From JBCBTD01 sp039818825 (GTDB lineage Bacteria; Pseudomonadota; Alphaproteobacteria; Geminicoccales; Geminicoccaceae), in the NCBI GenBank assembly GCA_039818825.1, contig JBCBTD010000012.1:1-64000 (forward strand): DNA of 64,000 nt, in the 5' to 3' direction. Position numbers and translations under genes: made by a program. Within the stretch, counting starts at the first letter, position 1, and every line of letters begins with the position of its first letter. Shown piece by piece: positions 25,804-32,308 of this stretch. The notes under the pieces are model-generated. The model saw only the letters and a list, made by a program, of their open reading frames with translations. It was not told the DNA's origin and searched no databases.

Positions 25804-26465
25804 GGGCGGCCGCCGCCCTGCTCGCCCACGAGCTGCGGTTGGCGGTCCGCTCCGGCGGCGAGATGGCCCAGGGCCTCGTCTTCTTCATGCTGGCGCTGGC
25901 GCTGTTCCCGCTCGGCGTCGGCCCGGGGCCCGTCATCCTGGAGCGGATCGGCGTCGGGCTGATCTGGGTCTTGGCGCTGTTCAGTGTCACCTTGACCCTC
26001 GAGCGGCTCTACGCCGAGGACGCCCGCGACGGCACCCTCGACCTCCTCGCCACCTCCGGCGTCGCCTTCGAACTCGTGGCGCTGGTCAAGGCCGTGGCCC
26101 ACTGGCTCACCAGCGGTTTGGTGCTGGTGCTCTGCTCGCCCCTGGTCGTGCTGCTCCTCGGCCTCCCGCGGGAAGCCTACGTCGCCGTCCCGGTCGTGTT
26201 GCTGCTCGGCACCCCGACCCTGACCCTGATCGGCGGCATCGGCGCGGCACTTCTGGTCGGCAGCCGCCGCGGCGGGCTGTTGCTCGCGCTGATCGTTCTG
26301 CCCTTGGAGATCCCGGTCTTGATCTTCGGCGTCTCGGCGATCGAGGGTTGGGTCTCGGGCCTCGGCGCGTCGGCACAGGTGATGATCCTCGGCGCGATGC
26401 TGCTCGGCACCCTGGCGCTCGCCCCCTTCGCCACCGCCGCGGCGCTGCGCTTGGCGCTTGAGTAG
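25800..26465 (+). CDS. ccmB: Heme exporter permease CcmB
   Basis: A 221-residue membrane protein with six predicted segments, the standard CcmB size. The N-terminus LLAHELRLAVRSGGEM, RLYAEDARDGTLDLL and PLEIPVLIFGVSAI are family hallmarks. It starts at a TTG overlapping the ccmA stop (TTGA), so the pair is coupled. The usual next gene, ccmC, is not present downstream. Confidence 0.95.
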   Translation: MRAAAALLAHELRLAVRSGGEMAQGLVFFMLALALFPLGVGPGPVILERIGVGLIWVLALFSVTLTLERLYAEDARDGTLDLLATSGVAFELVALVKAVAHWLTSGLVLVLCSPLVVLLLGLPREAYVAVPVVLLLGTPTLTLIGGIGAALLVGSRRGGLLLALIVLPLEIPVLIFGVSAIEGWVSGLGASAQVMILGAMLLGTLALAPFATAAALRLALE

Positions 26466-26613
26466 GCGAGCGGCGCCGCCGATCCGAGCTTGATCCGCGT
26501 CGACGACGAGCGCTACGAGGGCCAGGACGACGCCGGTCCCAACGGCCCATGCCGCCGGTGCCGCACCGGCGGCGCACGCCGCCTGTGACGAGATCCGGAG
26601 GGGGGAGCCGATC

Positions 26614-26946
26614 ATGGTCCATCGCACCATGCTGCTGTTGCTGAGCGGCGGCGCCCTGGCGGCCTGTGCCGGCAGCGCGGATCGCCAGGTGCCGGCTGGC
26701 GCCCGTACGTTCACCAGCGCGCCGGTGACGGGCGCCGCCGCGACGACCCCCGCCGCTCGCGGCTGTCTCGACGCCGTTGCCCGGGAGCTAGGTGTGCCGG
26801 TCGGCGACCTCACCATCGTCGGCAGCGACGAGTCCGGCATCGGCATGCGGATCATGGTGGCGGCACCTCCCGCCCGAGCGCCGTGGGCGTGCATCGCCTC
26901 CGACGCCGGCATCGTCCAGGAGGTCGTCGACACCGCCGAGGGCTGA
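26614..26946 (+). CDS. Small predicted lipoprotein
   Basis: A 110-residue protein with a short hydrophobic leader ending in a lipobox-like LAAC (about residues 15-18). It is followed by a low-complexity Thr/Ala/Pro linker and a C-terminal region with CLDAVARELGV and WACIASDAGIVQEV. The W-x-C and G-x-V-x-x-V spacing near the end resembles other small alphaproteobacterial lipoproteins, but I cannot name a family. A GGAGGGGGGAG ribosome-binding region precedes the ATG. Function unknown. Confidence 0.7.
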   Translation: MVHRTMLLLLSGGALAACAGSADRQVPAGARTFTSAPVTGAAATTPAARGCLDAVARELGVPVGDLTIVGSDESGIGMRIMVAAPPARAPWACIASDAGIVQEVVDTAEG

Positions 26947-27183
26947 GGCTCGCAGGTCGTCCATCCGATGGGCAACGATGCCTCCGAGACGACATCCGCA
27001 GCGTTTCCGGCGACGCATCACCCTTCAGCCGCGCAAACCTGCGGCTGGCCCGATACGAAGAGCGAGGCAATCGAGATCGGCTTCCGAGCGAACCGCGGAT
27101 GCGCCGCCGAACACGTCGGGACATGGCCGTTCGCGCGGGCCGGCCTAGGTCGTCGGAGAGTGTCAGCACGGGCGGGATGAGGA

Positions 27184-27825
27184 ATGGCGCAGGTTTTGGT
27201 CATCGGCGCGAGCCGCGGGGTCGGGTTGGCCGTCGTGAGGCGAGCACTGGGTGAAGGACACGACGTCCGGGCGTTGGCCCGCTCTGCCGACAAGATCGAC
27301 ATCGATGATCCGCGATTGGAGAAAGTCTCGGGCGACGCGTTGTCGGCGCGAGAGGTGCGCGCGGCGCTCGAAGGCATCGACGCCGTGATTCAAACACTGG
27401 GCGTGACGGCGCGGCCGGACACGATCGTGGCCGGCACCAAGGTGTTCTCCAAGGCGACCCGCTTACTGGTCGAGGCCATGGAGGCGGTTGGTGTCGCCCG
27501 GCTGATCGCGCTCACCGGGTTCGGCACCGGCGACAGCCGCAACCAGGGCGGCTGTCTGTGGGATCTCGGATTCAACCTGTTCCTGGGCCGGATCTACGAC
27601 GACAAGAACGTGCAGGAACACCTGATCCGGCACAGTTCGCTCGCCTGGACGATCGCCCGGCCCGTCATCCTCACCGACGGACCGGCACGGAGCACCTATC
27701 GGGTGATCGTCGACCCGCGCGACTGGCGCGGCGGCTTCATCGCCCGCGGTGACGTCGCCGAGTTCCTCGTCGAGCAGGTGACCTCGGAACGCTACCTGCG
27801 CCAGGCGCCGGTGCTGATCGGCTAG
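27184..27825 (+). CDS. NAD(P)-binding atypical SDR family protein
   Basis: A 213-residue protein with a Rossmann fold start (VLVIGASRGVGLAVVRRAL) and the NAD(P)H-binding (NmrA-like, atypical short-chain dehydrogenase) layout. These features are ALARSADKID, a second-strand region LEKVSGDALSA, VIQTLGVT and SLAWTIARPVILTDGP. The catalytic Tyr-x-x-x-Lys of classical SDRs is not evident, as usual for this group. Probable role is a quinone or flavin-type reductase or a redox sensor; the substrate is unknown. Confidence 0.88.
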   Translation: MAQVLVIGASRGVGLAVVRRALGEGHDVRALARSADKIDIDDPRLEKVSGDALSAREVRAALEGIDAVIQTLGVTARPDTIVAGTKVFSKATRLLVEAMEAVGVARLIALTGFGTGDSRNQGGCLWDLGFNLFLGRIYDDKNVQEHLIRHSSLAWTIARPVILTDGPARSTYRVIVDPRDWRGGFIARGDVAEFLVEQVTSERYLRQAPVLIG

Positions 27826-28014
27826 GCGAGGAGGAACGTGGAGGGCGAAGGCCGCAGCCGGGCTGAAGGCGCCATTGGGCACCGGCGGGGACGGAGCCAA
27901 AGGTCTTCCAGGAGCGGACATGCGGAACGCGATCCCGCAGCGCACGGTACGGCCCGCAGCGGACTCGACGATTCGCCGCTCGTGCGCGTCTTCGGATCTC
28001 CAGGGCCGGCACCG

Positions 28015-28221
28015 AGGTCGGTGTTGGGAACAGCCGAAAGGCGCCAAAAACCCGTCAACACCACCCGAGGTTTGAGCGGGGCTCGTGGCGCGTCGACGAC
28101 ATCCGCGGATGTCCCTCGGAGCCCGTAGGGCGCCAAAAGGGACCGGCACTTGTGAGGAAGTCAGTCCTTCTCGAGGGGGCCTGTTTGGGGGCAGGTCGTG
28201 CCGGCCGGAGTGGCGTCTGGC
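28015..28221 (+). repeat. Dispersed non-coding repeat, copy A (inverted relative to copy B)
   Basis: By-eye alignment with the reverse complement of 30900-31034 shows a shared left block (AGGTCGG, TGT, GAAGG, GCCAA). It also shows a stronger core at 28152-28221 (GTGAG-AAGTC-GT, GGCAGG, TCGTG, GAGTGGCGTC). The core matches at roughly three positions in four with a few gaps. Copy A carries about 70 extra bases in the middle, including the 16-base palindrome. The copies face each other across the low-GC three-gene cassette. Confidence 0.5.
28098..28113. repeat. Perfect 16-base palindrome
   Basis: GACATCCGCGGATGTC reads identically on both strands with no spacer. It lies inside the segment that is present in repeat copy A and absent from copy B. 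It has no downstream T tract, so it is not an obvious terminator, and there is no adjacent gene that it would clearly control. Confidence 0.6.
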
Positions 28222-28554
28222 TCGCCCGCCGCCTCGGCGACCCTCCAATGGCTGGGCGTCATCAGTTCAGGCTGACGCAAGCCCGGCCAAGCGCCGGACC
28301 TTCCGAGCGACGGCGGCGATCACGCAAGTATGGATGGCACACGACGGCTTCGATCGTCGAACAGAGCGGAAGTTCACGAGCCGCCCCACCGACAGCCGTC
28401 GAGCAGCTGCAACGGTAGTCCAGCTTTCGAAACCAGCTTCCGAAAATCTCGGAGTCACAGCGGTCGCGCCGTTGCCGAAACTGCCGGATTTGCGAAATCA
28501 ACTTGGTCTCTCGGGAGCGGACTAGCCGGAACGACATCAGGGATCGCCCGCGTC

Positions 28555-29133
28555 CTATTGGTCAGCAACCTCAATTCTCCTGCCGTCAGCAGAGACCTCG
28601 ATGTCGATCGCATTCTCACCCAGCGTGCCGACGAATTCGTAACCCACCACTTGCATACTCCGCGAGTGGCTGGCTTCGATGAATTCGGGAGTGAAGCCCG
28701 GCATCCGTGCTTCCAGCGACTTCAGGACCGCGCCAGGCACATCGTCGATTTTGAACTCAACCTCGATCTCGAGGACGTTGCCACTGGGATCGATGTCGAT
28801 CTCGACGCGGCGTCCGTCTGCCACCACGCCCTGGATTTCGTAGACGAAGCTGCCATCCTCCTCGGTTTCGGTGTTGGCGCTGATCAACCGTACCTCGCCC
28901 AGTTCTTCATACAAGATGACGATGTTGTCGTCGATGACACTGCCATCGTCCACCGGCCCCGGCGCGTCGATTGCCAGTTTCAACTCTGCCAGGTGGGCTT
29001 TCGCGACCTCCATCACGGGTGCTGGCAGGTCAGCGAGTGCGACCGTTTCCTCCACGCCTGCTAGCGCACCAGTTCCGTTGACCACGACGCCGATTCCGGC
29101 GGCGAGAAATACGTTTCTCAACTGTATTTTCAT
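28555..29133 (-). CDS. Exported PepSY-like protein
   Basis: A 192-residue protein with a signal peptide (NVFLAAGIGVVVNGTGALA) and an acidic mature part. It seems to hold two PepSY-like units of about 75 residues: one from LPAPVMEVAKAHL to YEIQGVVADGRRVEIDIDP, and one from VPGAVLKSLEARMPG to YEFVGTLGENAIDIEV. PepSY-type modules are thought to act as periplasmic binding or inhibitory domains. It is the last gene of a three-gene operon and is coupled to the coiled-coil gene by ATGA. GC is near 50 percent, well below the window average. Function is unknown. Confidence 0.75.
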   Translation of the reverse strand: MKIQLRNVFLAAGIGVVVNGTGALAGVEETVALADLPAPVMEVAKAHLAELKLAIDAPGPVDDGSVIDDNIVILYEELGEVRLISANTETEEDGSFVYEIQGVVADGRRVEIDIDPSGNVLEIEVEFKIDDVPGAVLKSLEARMPGFTPEFIEASHSRSMQVVGYEFVGTLGENAIDIEVSADGRRIEVADQ

Positions 29134-29384
29134 TTGTCTTTTCCAGGTTTATCCGAACGGTCGCCGAACAATTGCTTTACTTCTTCGCGCAGCACCTGCC
29201 AGAAATCTTGCAACTTGGCATACTTGTTGTCCAGGTCGCCGAGATACTCTTCCAGCCGATCGATCGCCGCATGTTGTTCGCGCTCCTCCTCGGCCTGGAG
29301 TTCGGCTTTCAGGTTCGCCAAGGTCTTTTCGAGGTCATCGATCCGTCCGCGAAGCGCTTCGCTGTGCTTCTTGAATTCGCTCAT
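29130..29384 (-). CDS. Small coiled-coil protein
   Basis: An 84-residue, highly charged, Cys-free protein predicted to be almost entirely alpha-helical. The heptad pattern LRGRIDDLEKTLANLKAEL and then IDRLEEYLGDLDNKYAKL suggests a coiled coil. It has no signal or membrane segment, so it should be cytoplasmic. It lies between the Na/Pi cotransporter gene (16 bases away) and the PepSY-like gene (ATGA overlap). A PhoU-like regulatory partner would be the usual companion of this transporter, and this small helical protein could substitute for it; that is speculation. Confidence 0.7.
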   Translation of the reverse strand: MSEFKKHSEALRGRIDDLEKTLANLKAELQAEEEREQHAAIDRLEEYLGDLDNKYAKLQDFWQVLREEVKQLFGDRSDKPGKDK

Positions 29385-29400
29385 GTTCCGTTTCCCCTGT

Positions 29401-30564
29401 TCACCACCCCATGACCTGACTGACGCTGATTAGAACAATGGGAAGGACGAAGAAGACAATCCCGATGTAGGCTGCGACGTAGAGCTTGTTCTTCATTGCC
29501 AAGCCCGCGAGCCATTCAGCCGCATAGATAGGCACGTTCCTCGTGAACGGCAGGCCGTAGATGACGAGAACTCCGATCACGTTGTAACTGAGATGAACGA
29601 GCGCGATCTGCAGCGCAAAGATCGCGTTGGCACCAGTCACTGCCGTTGCTGCCAACAAGGCCGTGATGCAGGTGCCGATATTGGCCCCGAGCGTGAAGGG
29701 GTAAATCTGCTTCAGACTGAACACGCCGCTGCCGGCGAGTGGAACGACCAGACTCGTCGTGGTCGACGAGGACTGGACAAGGACCGTGATCGCCGTCCCG
29801 GAGAAGATCCCGGAAATCGGTCCACGCCCGACGGCCGCGTGCAGGATCGCTTTTGCGCGCCCCACCATCAGCACCTTGAGCAGCTTGCCGATGTAGGTGA
29901 TCACGACAAAAATCAGCGCGATTCCCAAAACGATCAACGCGATCCCCATGATCAGGTCGTTCGCGCCGACGCCATGAAACAGATCTTTCAACGCATCCAC
30001 GGGTGGCTTCACGAGCGGCTTGACGAAATTGAACCCCTTCACGGACATCGATTCCCCGCCAACCAGAAGATTAGCGAGATACTCGCCGGTCTTCTGCAGG
30101 AAGCCGAACATGATCTCCAACGGCAGGAAGATCAGAATGCTGAAAAGGTTGAAGAAGTCATGCACGGTCGCGGCCGAGAACGCACGGCGGAACTCTTCGC
30201 CCTGACGCACATGCCCGAGGCTGACGATGGTGTTGGTGATCGTCGTTCCCATGTTGGCGCCCATGATCATCGGTATCGCGACGCCGACGGGTAGGCCTCC
30301 GGCCACGAGCCCAACGATGATCGACGTGACGGTACTCGACGATTGGATGAGCGCTGTCGCGACGGTGCCAACGATCACGCCCGTCACCGGGTTGCTGGCA
30401 AAGGCGAAGAGTTCCTTGGCCTGACCGCCCGCCGCTGCCTTGAAGCCGGTGCCGATCATCGCGACGGCCACGAGCAGCAAGTACACCAACCCGAGGACGA
30501 ACAGCCATTGCAGCCAATTCGAAGAGGAAGAATGGCTCCCTTGGTCGACAACTGTCGTTGACAC
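29401..30564 (-). CDS. Na+/phosphate cotransporter family protein (NptA/PF02690 type)
   Basis: A 387-residue inner-membrane protein of the Na/Pi cotransporter family. It has the two inverted repeat units characteristic of the family, each with a QSSS motif (TALIQSSSTVTSIIVGL and VLVQSSSTTTSLVVPL) and each followed by GANMGTT or GANIGT. It lacks the C-terminal PhoU-like domain seen in many bacterial homologues. The start is GTG with GGGGGAG upstream. GC is about 53-58 percent against about 70 for neighbours. Sodium-driven phosphate transport is expected, but direction and substrate are not proven. Confidence 0.92.
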   Translation of the reverse strand: MSTTVVDQGSHSSSSNWLQWLFVLGLVYLLLVAVAMIGTGFKAAAGGQAKELFAFASNPVTGVIVGTVATALIQSSSTVTSIIVGLVAGGLPVGVAIPMIMGANMGTTITNTIVSLGHVRQGEEFRRAFSAATVHDFFNLFSILIFLPLEIMFGFLQKTGEYLANLLVGGESMSVKGFNFVKPLVKPPVDALKDLFHGVGANDLIMGIALIVLGIALIFVVITYIGKLLKVLMVGRAKAILHAAVGRGPISGIFSGTAITVLVQSSSTTTSLVVPLAGSGVFSLKQIYPFTLGANIGTCITALLAATAVTGANAIFALQIALVHLSYNVIGVLVIYGLPFTRNVPIYAAEWLAGLAMKNKLYVAAYIGIVFFVLPIVLISVSQVMGW

Positions 30565-30886
30565 TGGTTTCTCCCCCGCCGGCGAGCCTCATGATTCTTG
30601 GTCGGCAGCTGTGCTCGCCGCCGGAAACCCGCTGTTGTCGCGGGACTAATAGGGAGGCTGTGTTGCAATTACGTGACCGCAATGGGATCGAAGGCGATCG
30701 CCTTGCCCGCCACCCGATTGGGCTATCGCGTTGGCCGCGCGTTCGGCACTCTTACGAGGCGCGGCGAGCGGCTGCATTCCGCGGCAGCGTCAAGGTCACG
30801 CGTTTTCTGCGAGTCATCGCGAAGGCAGATGTGCGAGCGTCGGCGACGCCACGGCCTCCCTACGGTTCCGCCACCAACCAGGCGCG

Positions 30887-30903
30887 CGACACCCAGGGTG
30901 TCG
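30887..30903. repeat. Inverted repeat with 8-base arms
   Basis: CGACACCC and GGGTGTCG are perfect reverse complements around a single A. The dyad touches the edge of repeat copy B. It could form a stem in RNA only with a larger loop, so a protein-binding or recombination role is more likely than termination. There is no direct evidence for either. Confidence 0.45.
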
Positions 30904-31034
30904 GACGCCACTCGGGTCGCCACGATCCCCTGCCGGGCCTCCTTCTAGAACCGACTTTCTCACCGAACATCCCTCCTCTTGGCTCGGCGTTGCCGGCGAG
31001 CTTCTTGGCCCCTTCATCCCGCACACCCGACCTA
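30900..31034 (-). repeat. Dispersed non-coding repeat, copy B
   Basis: Read on the minus strand this segment aligns with copy A at 28015-28221. It has the same order of blocks: AGGTCGG first, then GCCAA, then GTGAGAAAGTCGGT, then GAGTGGCGTC. The match is imperfect, so the copies are old. They lie in opposite orientation on the two sides of the low-GC cassette. A frame running through it (VRKSVLEGGPAGDRG) is not supported as a protein. Confidence 0.5.
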
Positions 31035-31310
31035 CCGTCCAAACCGGTGCGCGCTCTCGAGAGGCGGCCGGAGCGGCGTCCCGGTCCGCCGCCACTTCGC
31101 TTCGTCGTGGCGCACCGCTGCCTGAAGAGGGGCCAACGGCGGCGACCGTGGCATCTCGGGCAGCGGACCCACCGAGTCGCCGCGTAGATGTCCGAGATCC
31201 GTTCGAAGCGCCCTTCGGTCTCCCCTCCGCGCGCGACGTATGGGCGATGGTGCTGTGGCCGCTGAGATAGGAAAATATAGCCAATCCTGTTCAGTTCGCG
31301 GAGCCTCGCC

Positions 31311-31808
31311 ATGACGTCCACCAAGCCATCGCCGAAGCAGCGCAGTGTCGCTCTGCGCAACCGCGCCAATGCCCGTCGGTCGACCGGGCCGCGGAGCATT
31401 GCCGGCAAGGTGCGGGCGGCCGCCAATGCGCTGACCCACGGGCTGACGGCGGAAAGTCCGCGCGACGAGGCCGAAGCGGCGGATCGTCAGCGGCGGGCGG
31501 CGGTGCTGGCGATGGAACTGGTGCCCGAAACCCCGCTGGAGCAGGCCCTGGTCGCCCGCATGGCCGCGGCCTTGCAACGGCTGGAGCGCGCCGATCGGCT
31601 GGAGGTGCAGGCGTTCGAGGCGGCCACCGGCTGGGGCGATTCGACCAGCGGCAAGGCGCTGATGGCCAACCGCCGCTGCCAGTTCACGTTCCTCCTGGTC
31701 AACCGCTATCGGGCCACCGCCAACGGCGAGCTCTTGGGCACGCTTCGCGCCCTGAAAGCGCTTCAGGCCGAGCGGCGAACGATCGCACGGCCCGGCGTAG
31801 AAGCCTGA
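31311..31808 (+). CDS. Conserved hypothetical protein with an N-terminal STGPRS/NALTHGL motif
   Basis: A 165-residue protein starting with a basic segment NRANARRSTGPRSIAGK and then AANALTHGLTAE. This STGPR-xx-GK...NAL-HGL signature recurs in uncharacterised, often multicopy proteins of Alphaproteobacteria and Planctomycetes. The rest is helical, with LEQALVARMAAALQRLERADRLE. GGAG lies eight bases before the ATG. It has no signal or membrane segment. Its place next to the repeat-flanked cassette suggests an accessory gene. Function unknown. Confidence 0.75.
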   Translation: MTSTKPSPKQRSVALRNRANARRSTGPRSIAGKVRAAANALTHGLTAESPRDEAEAADRQRRAAVLAMELVPETPLEQALVARMAAALQRLERADRLEVQAFEAATGWGDSTSGKALMANRRCQFTFLLVNRYRATANGELLGTLRALKALQAERRTIARPGVEA

Positions 31809-31846
31809 TTACGAAACGAAGCCAAATCCGAGGAAAGTATTTCCAT

Positions 31847-31871
31847 GCCAACGGCTTGGCCGAGGTTTTTT
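31847..31871 (+). terminator. Possible weak rho-independent terminator
   Basis: GCCAA (31847-31851) and TTGGC (31856-31860) pair around a four-base loop and are followed, after CGAGG, by six T (31866-31871). It lies 39 bases after the stop of the plus-strand hypothetical gene. The stem is short and the T tract is not directly adjacent, so this is a modest candidate. Confidence 0.3.
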
Positions 31872-31888
31872 GCTGGTCCTCCGGGGCT

Positions 31889-32170
31889 TCAACCGCGGAT
31901 CAGACGGATCACCGCCAACACGAGAATGGCGCCGATCATCGCCGAGAGCACCGCACCGATCAGTCCGCCGCCGAGGCTGAAGCCGAGGAACGGAAAGAGC
32001 CAGCCGGCAACGAGGGCACCGACGATGCCGAGCACGATACTGCCGAACAGCCCGGCGCCCCGGCCCTTGACGATCAGATTGGCGAGAAACCCGGCGATGC
32101 CGCCGACCACCGCTGCGATCAACAGCCCGACGACCAGACCCACGCCCGGCGTCACCACCACCTCTTCCAT
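31889..32170 (-). CDS. GlsB/YeaQ/YmgE family membrane protein
   Basis: A 93-residue membrane protein of the transglycosylase-associated (GlsB/YeaQ/YmgE) family, with three membrane segments. These include VGLLIAAVVGGIAGFLANLIV, then LFGSIVLGIVGALVAGWLF, and GAVLSAMIGAILVLAVIRLI. The glycine-rich G-x-x-G spacing and the KGRGAGLFGSIVLGIVGA block are typical. Homologues are induced by stress, but the molecular role is not settled. A strong GGGGGGAGAG ribosome-binding site precedes the ATG. It is divergent from ggt. Confidence 0.93.
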   Translation of the reverse strand: MEEVVVTPGVGLVVGLLIAAVVGGIAGFLANLIVKGRGAGLFGSIVLGIVGALVAGWLFPFLGFSLGGGLIGAVLSAMIGAILVLAVIRLIRG

Positions 32171-32308
32171 GTCGTCTCTCCCCCCGTCGCGACGGCGCCA
32201 CCATAGGCCTGCCGGCGCCGTCGTCGAGCGTGGCTTACCACGAGCCGCAACCGTGGCGCGCGCCAGCTCCGTGACCTAAGTTCGGTGAGGATGGAAGGGA
32301 GAGACGCG

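Larger units (their letters stand above)
27826..28554. other. 729-base stretch without a credible gene
   Basis: Only short open frames of poor composition occur here. The stretch contains copy A of a dispersed repeat (28015-28221), a 16-base perfect palindrome (28098-28113), and the decamer GGCGCCAAAA twice (near 28035 and 28128). The right half, towards 28554, drops in GC toward the level of the following cassette. I see no terminator with a T tract and no RNA gene. Confidence 0.6.
30565..31310. other. 746-base stretch without a credible gene
   Basis: This divergent intergenic region separates the Na/Pi gene from the next plus-strand gene. It contains repeat copy B (30900-31034) and an 8-base-arm inverted repeat at 30887-30903. 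Open frames across it are GC-driven, with Arg/Pro/Ser-rich products, and are not credible. GC rises again from about 30700 onward, marking the edge of the low-GC cassette. No RNA gene or terminator was recognised. Confidence 0.6.

Noticed and set aside
27026..27047. Stem with 7-base arms (CAGCCGC / GCGGCTG, 8-base loop) after the lipoprotein gene
   Set aside because: No T tract follows, and GC-rich stems are common here. Not convincing as a terminator.
28152..28418. 88-residue frame beginning MRKSVLLEGACLG
   Set aside because: Although a similar string occurs in copy B of the repeat on the other side of the cassette, the similarity is explained by the DNA repeat. The frames diverge after about 30 codons, with no ribosome-binding site.
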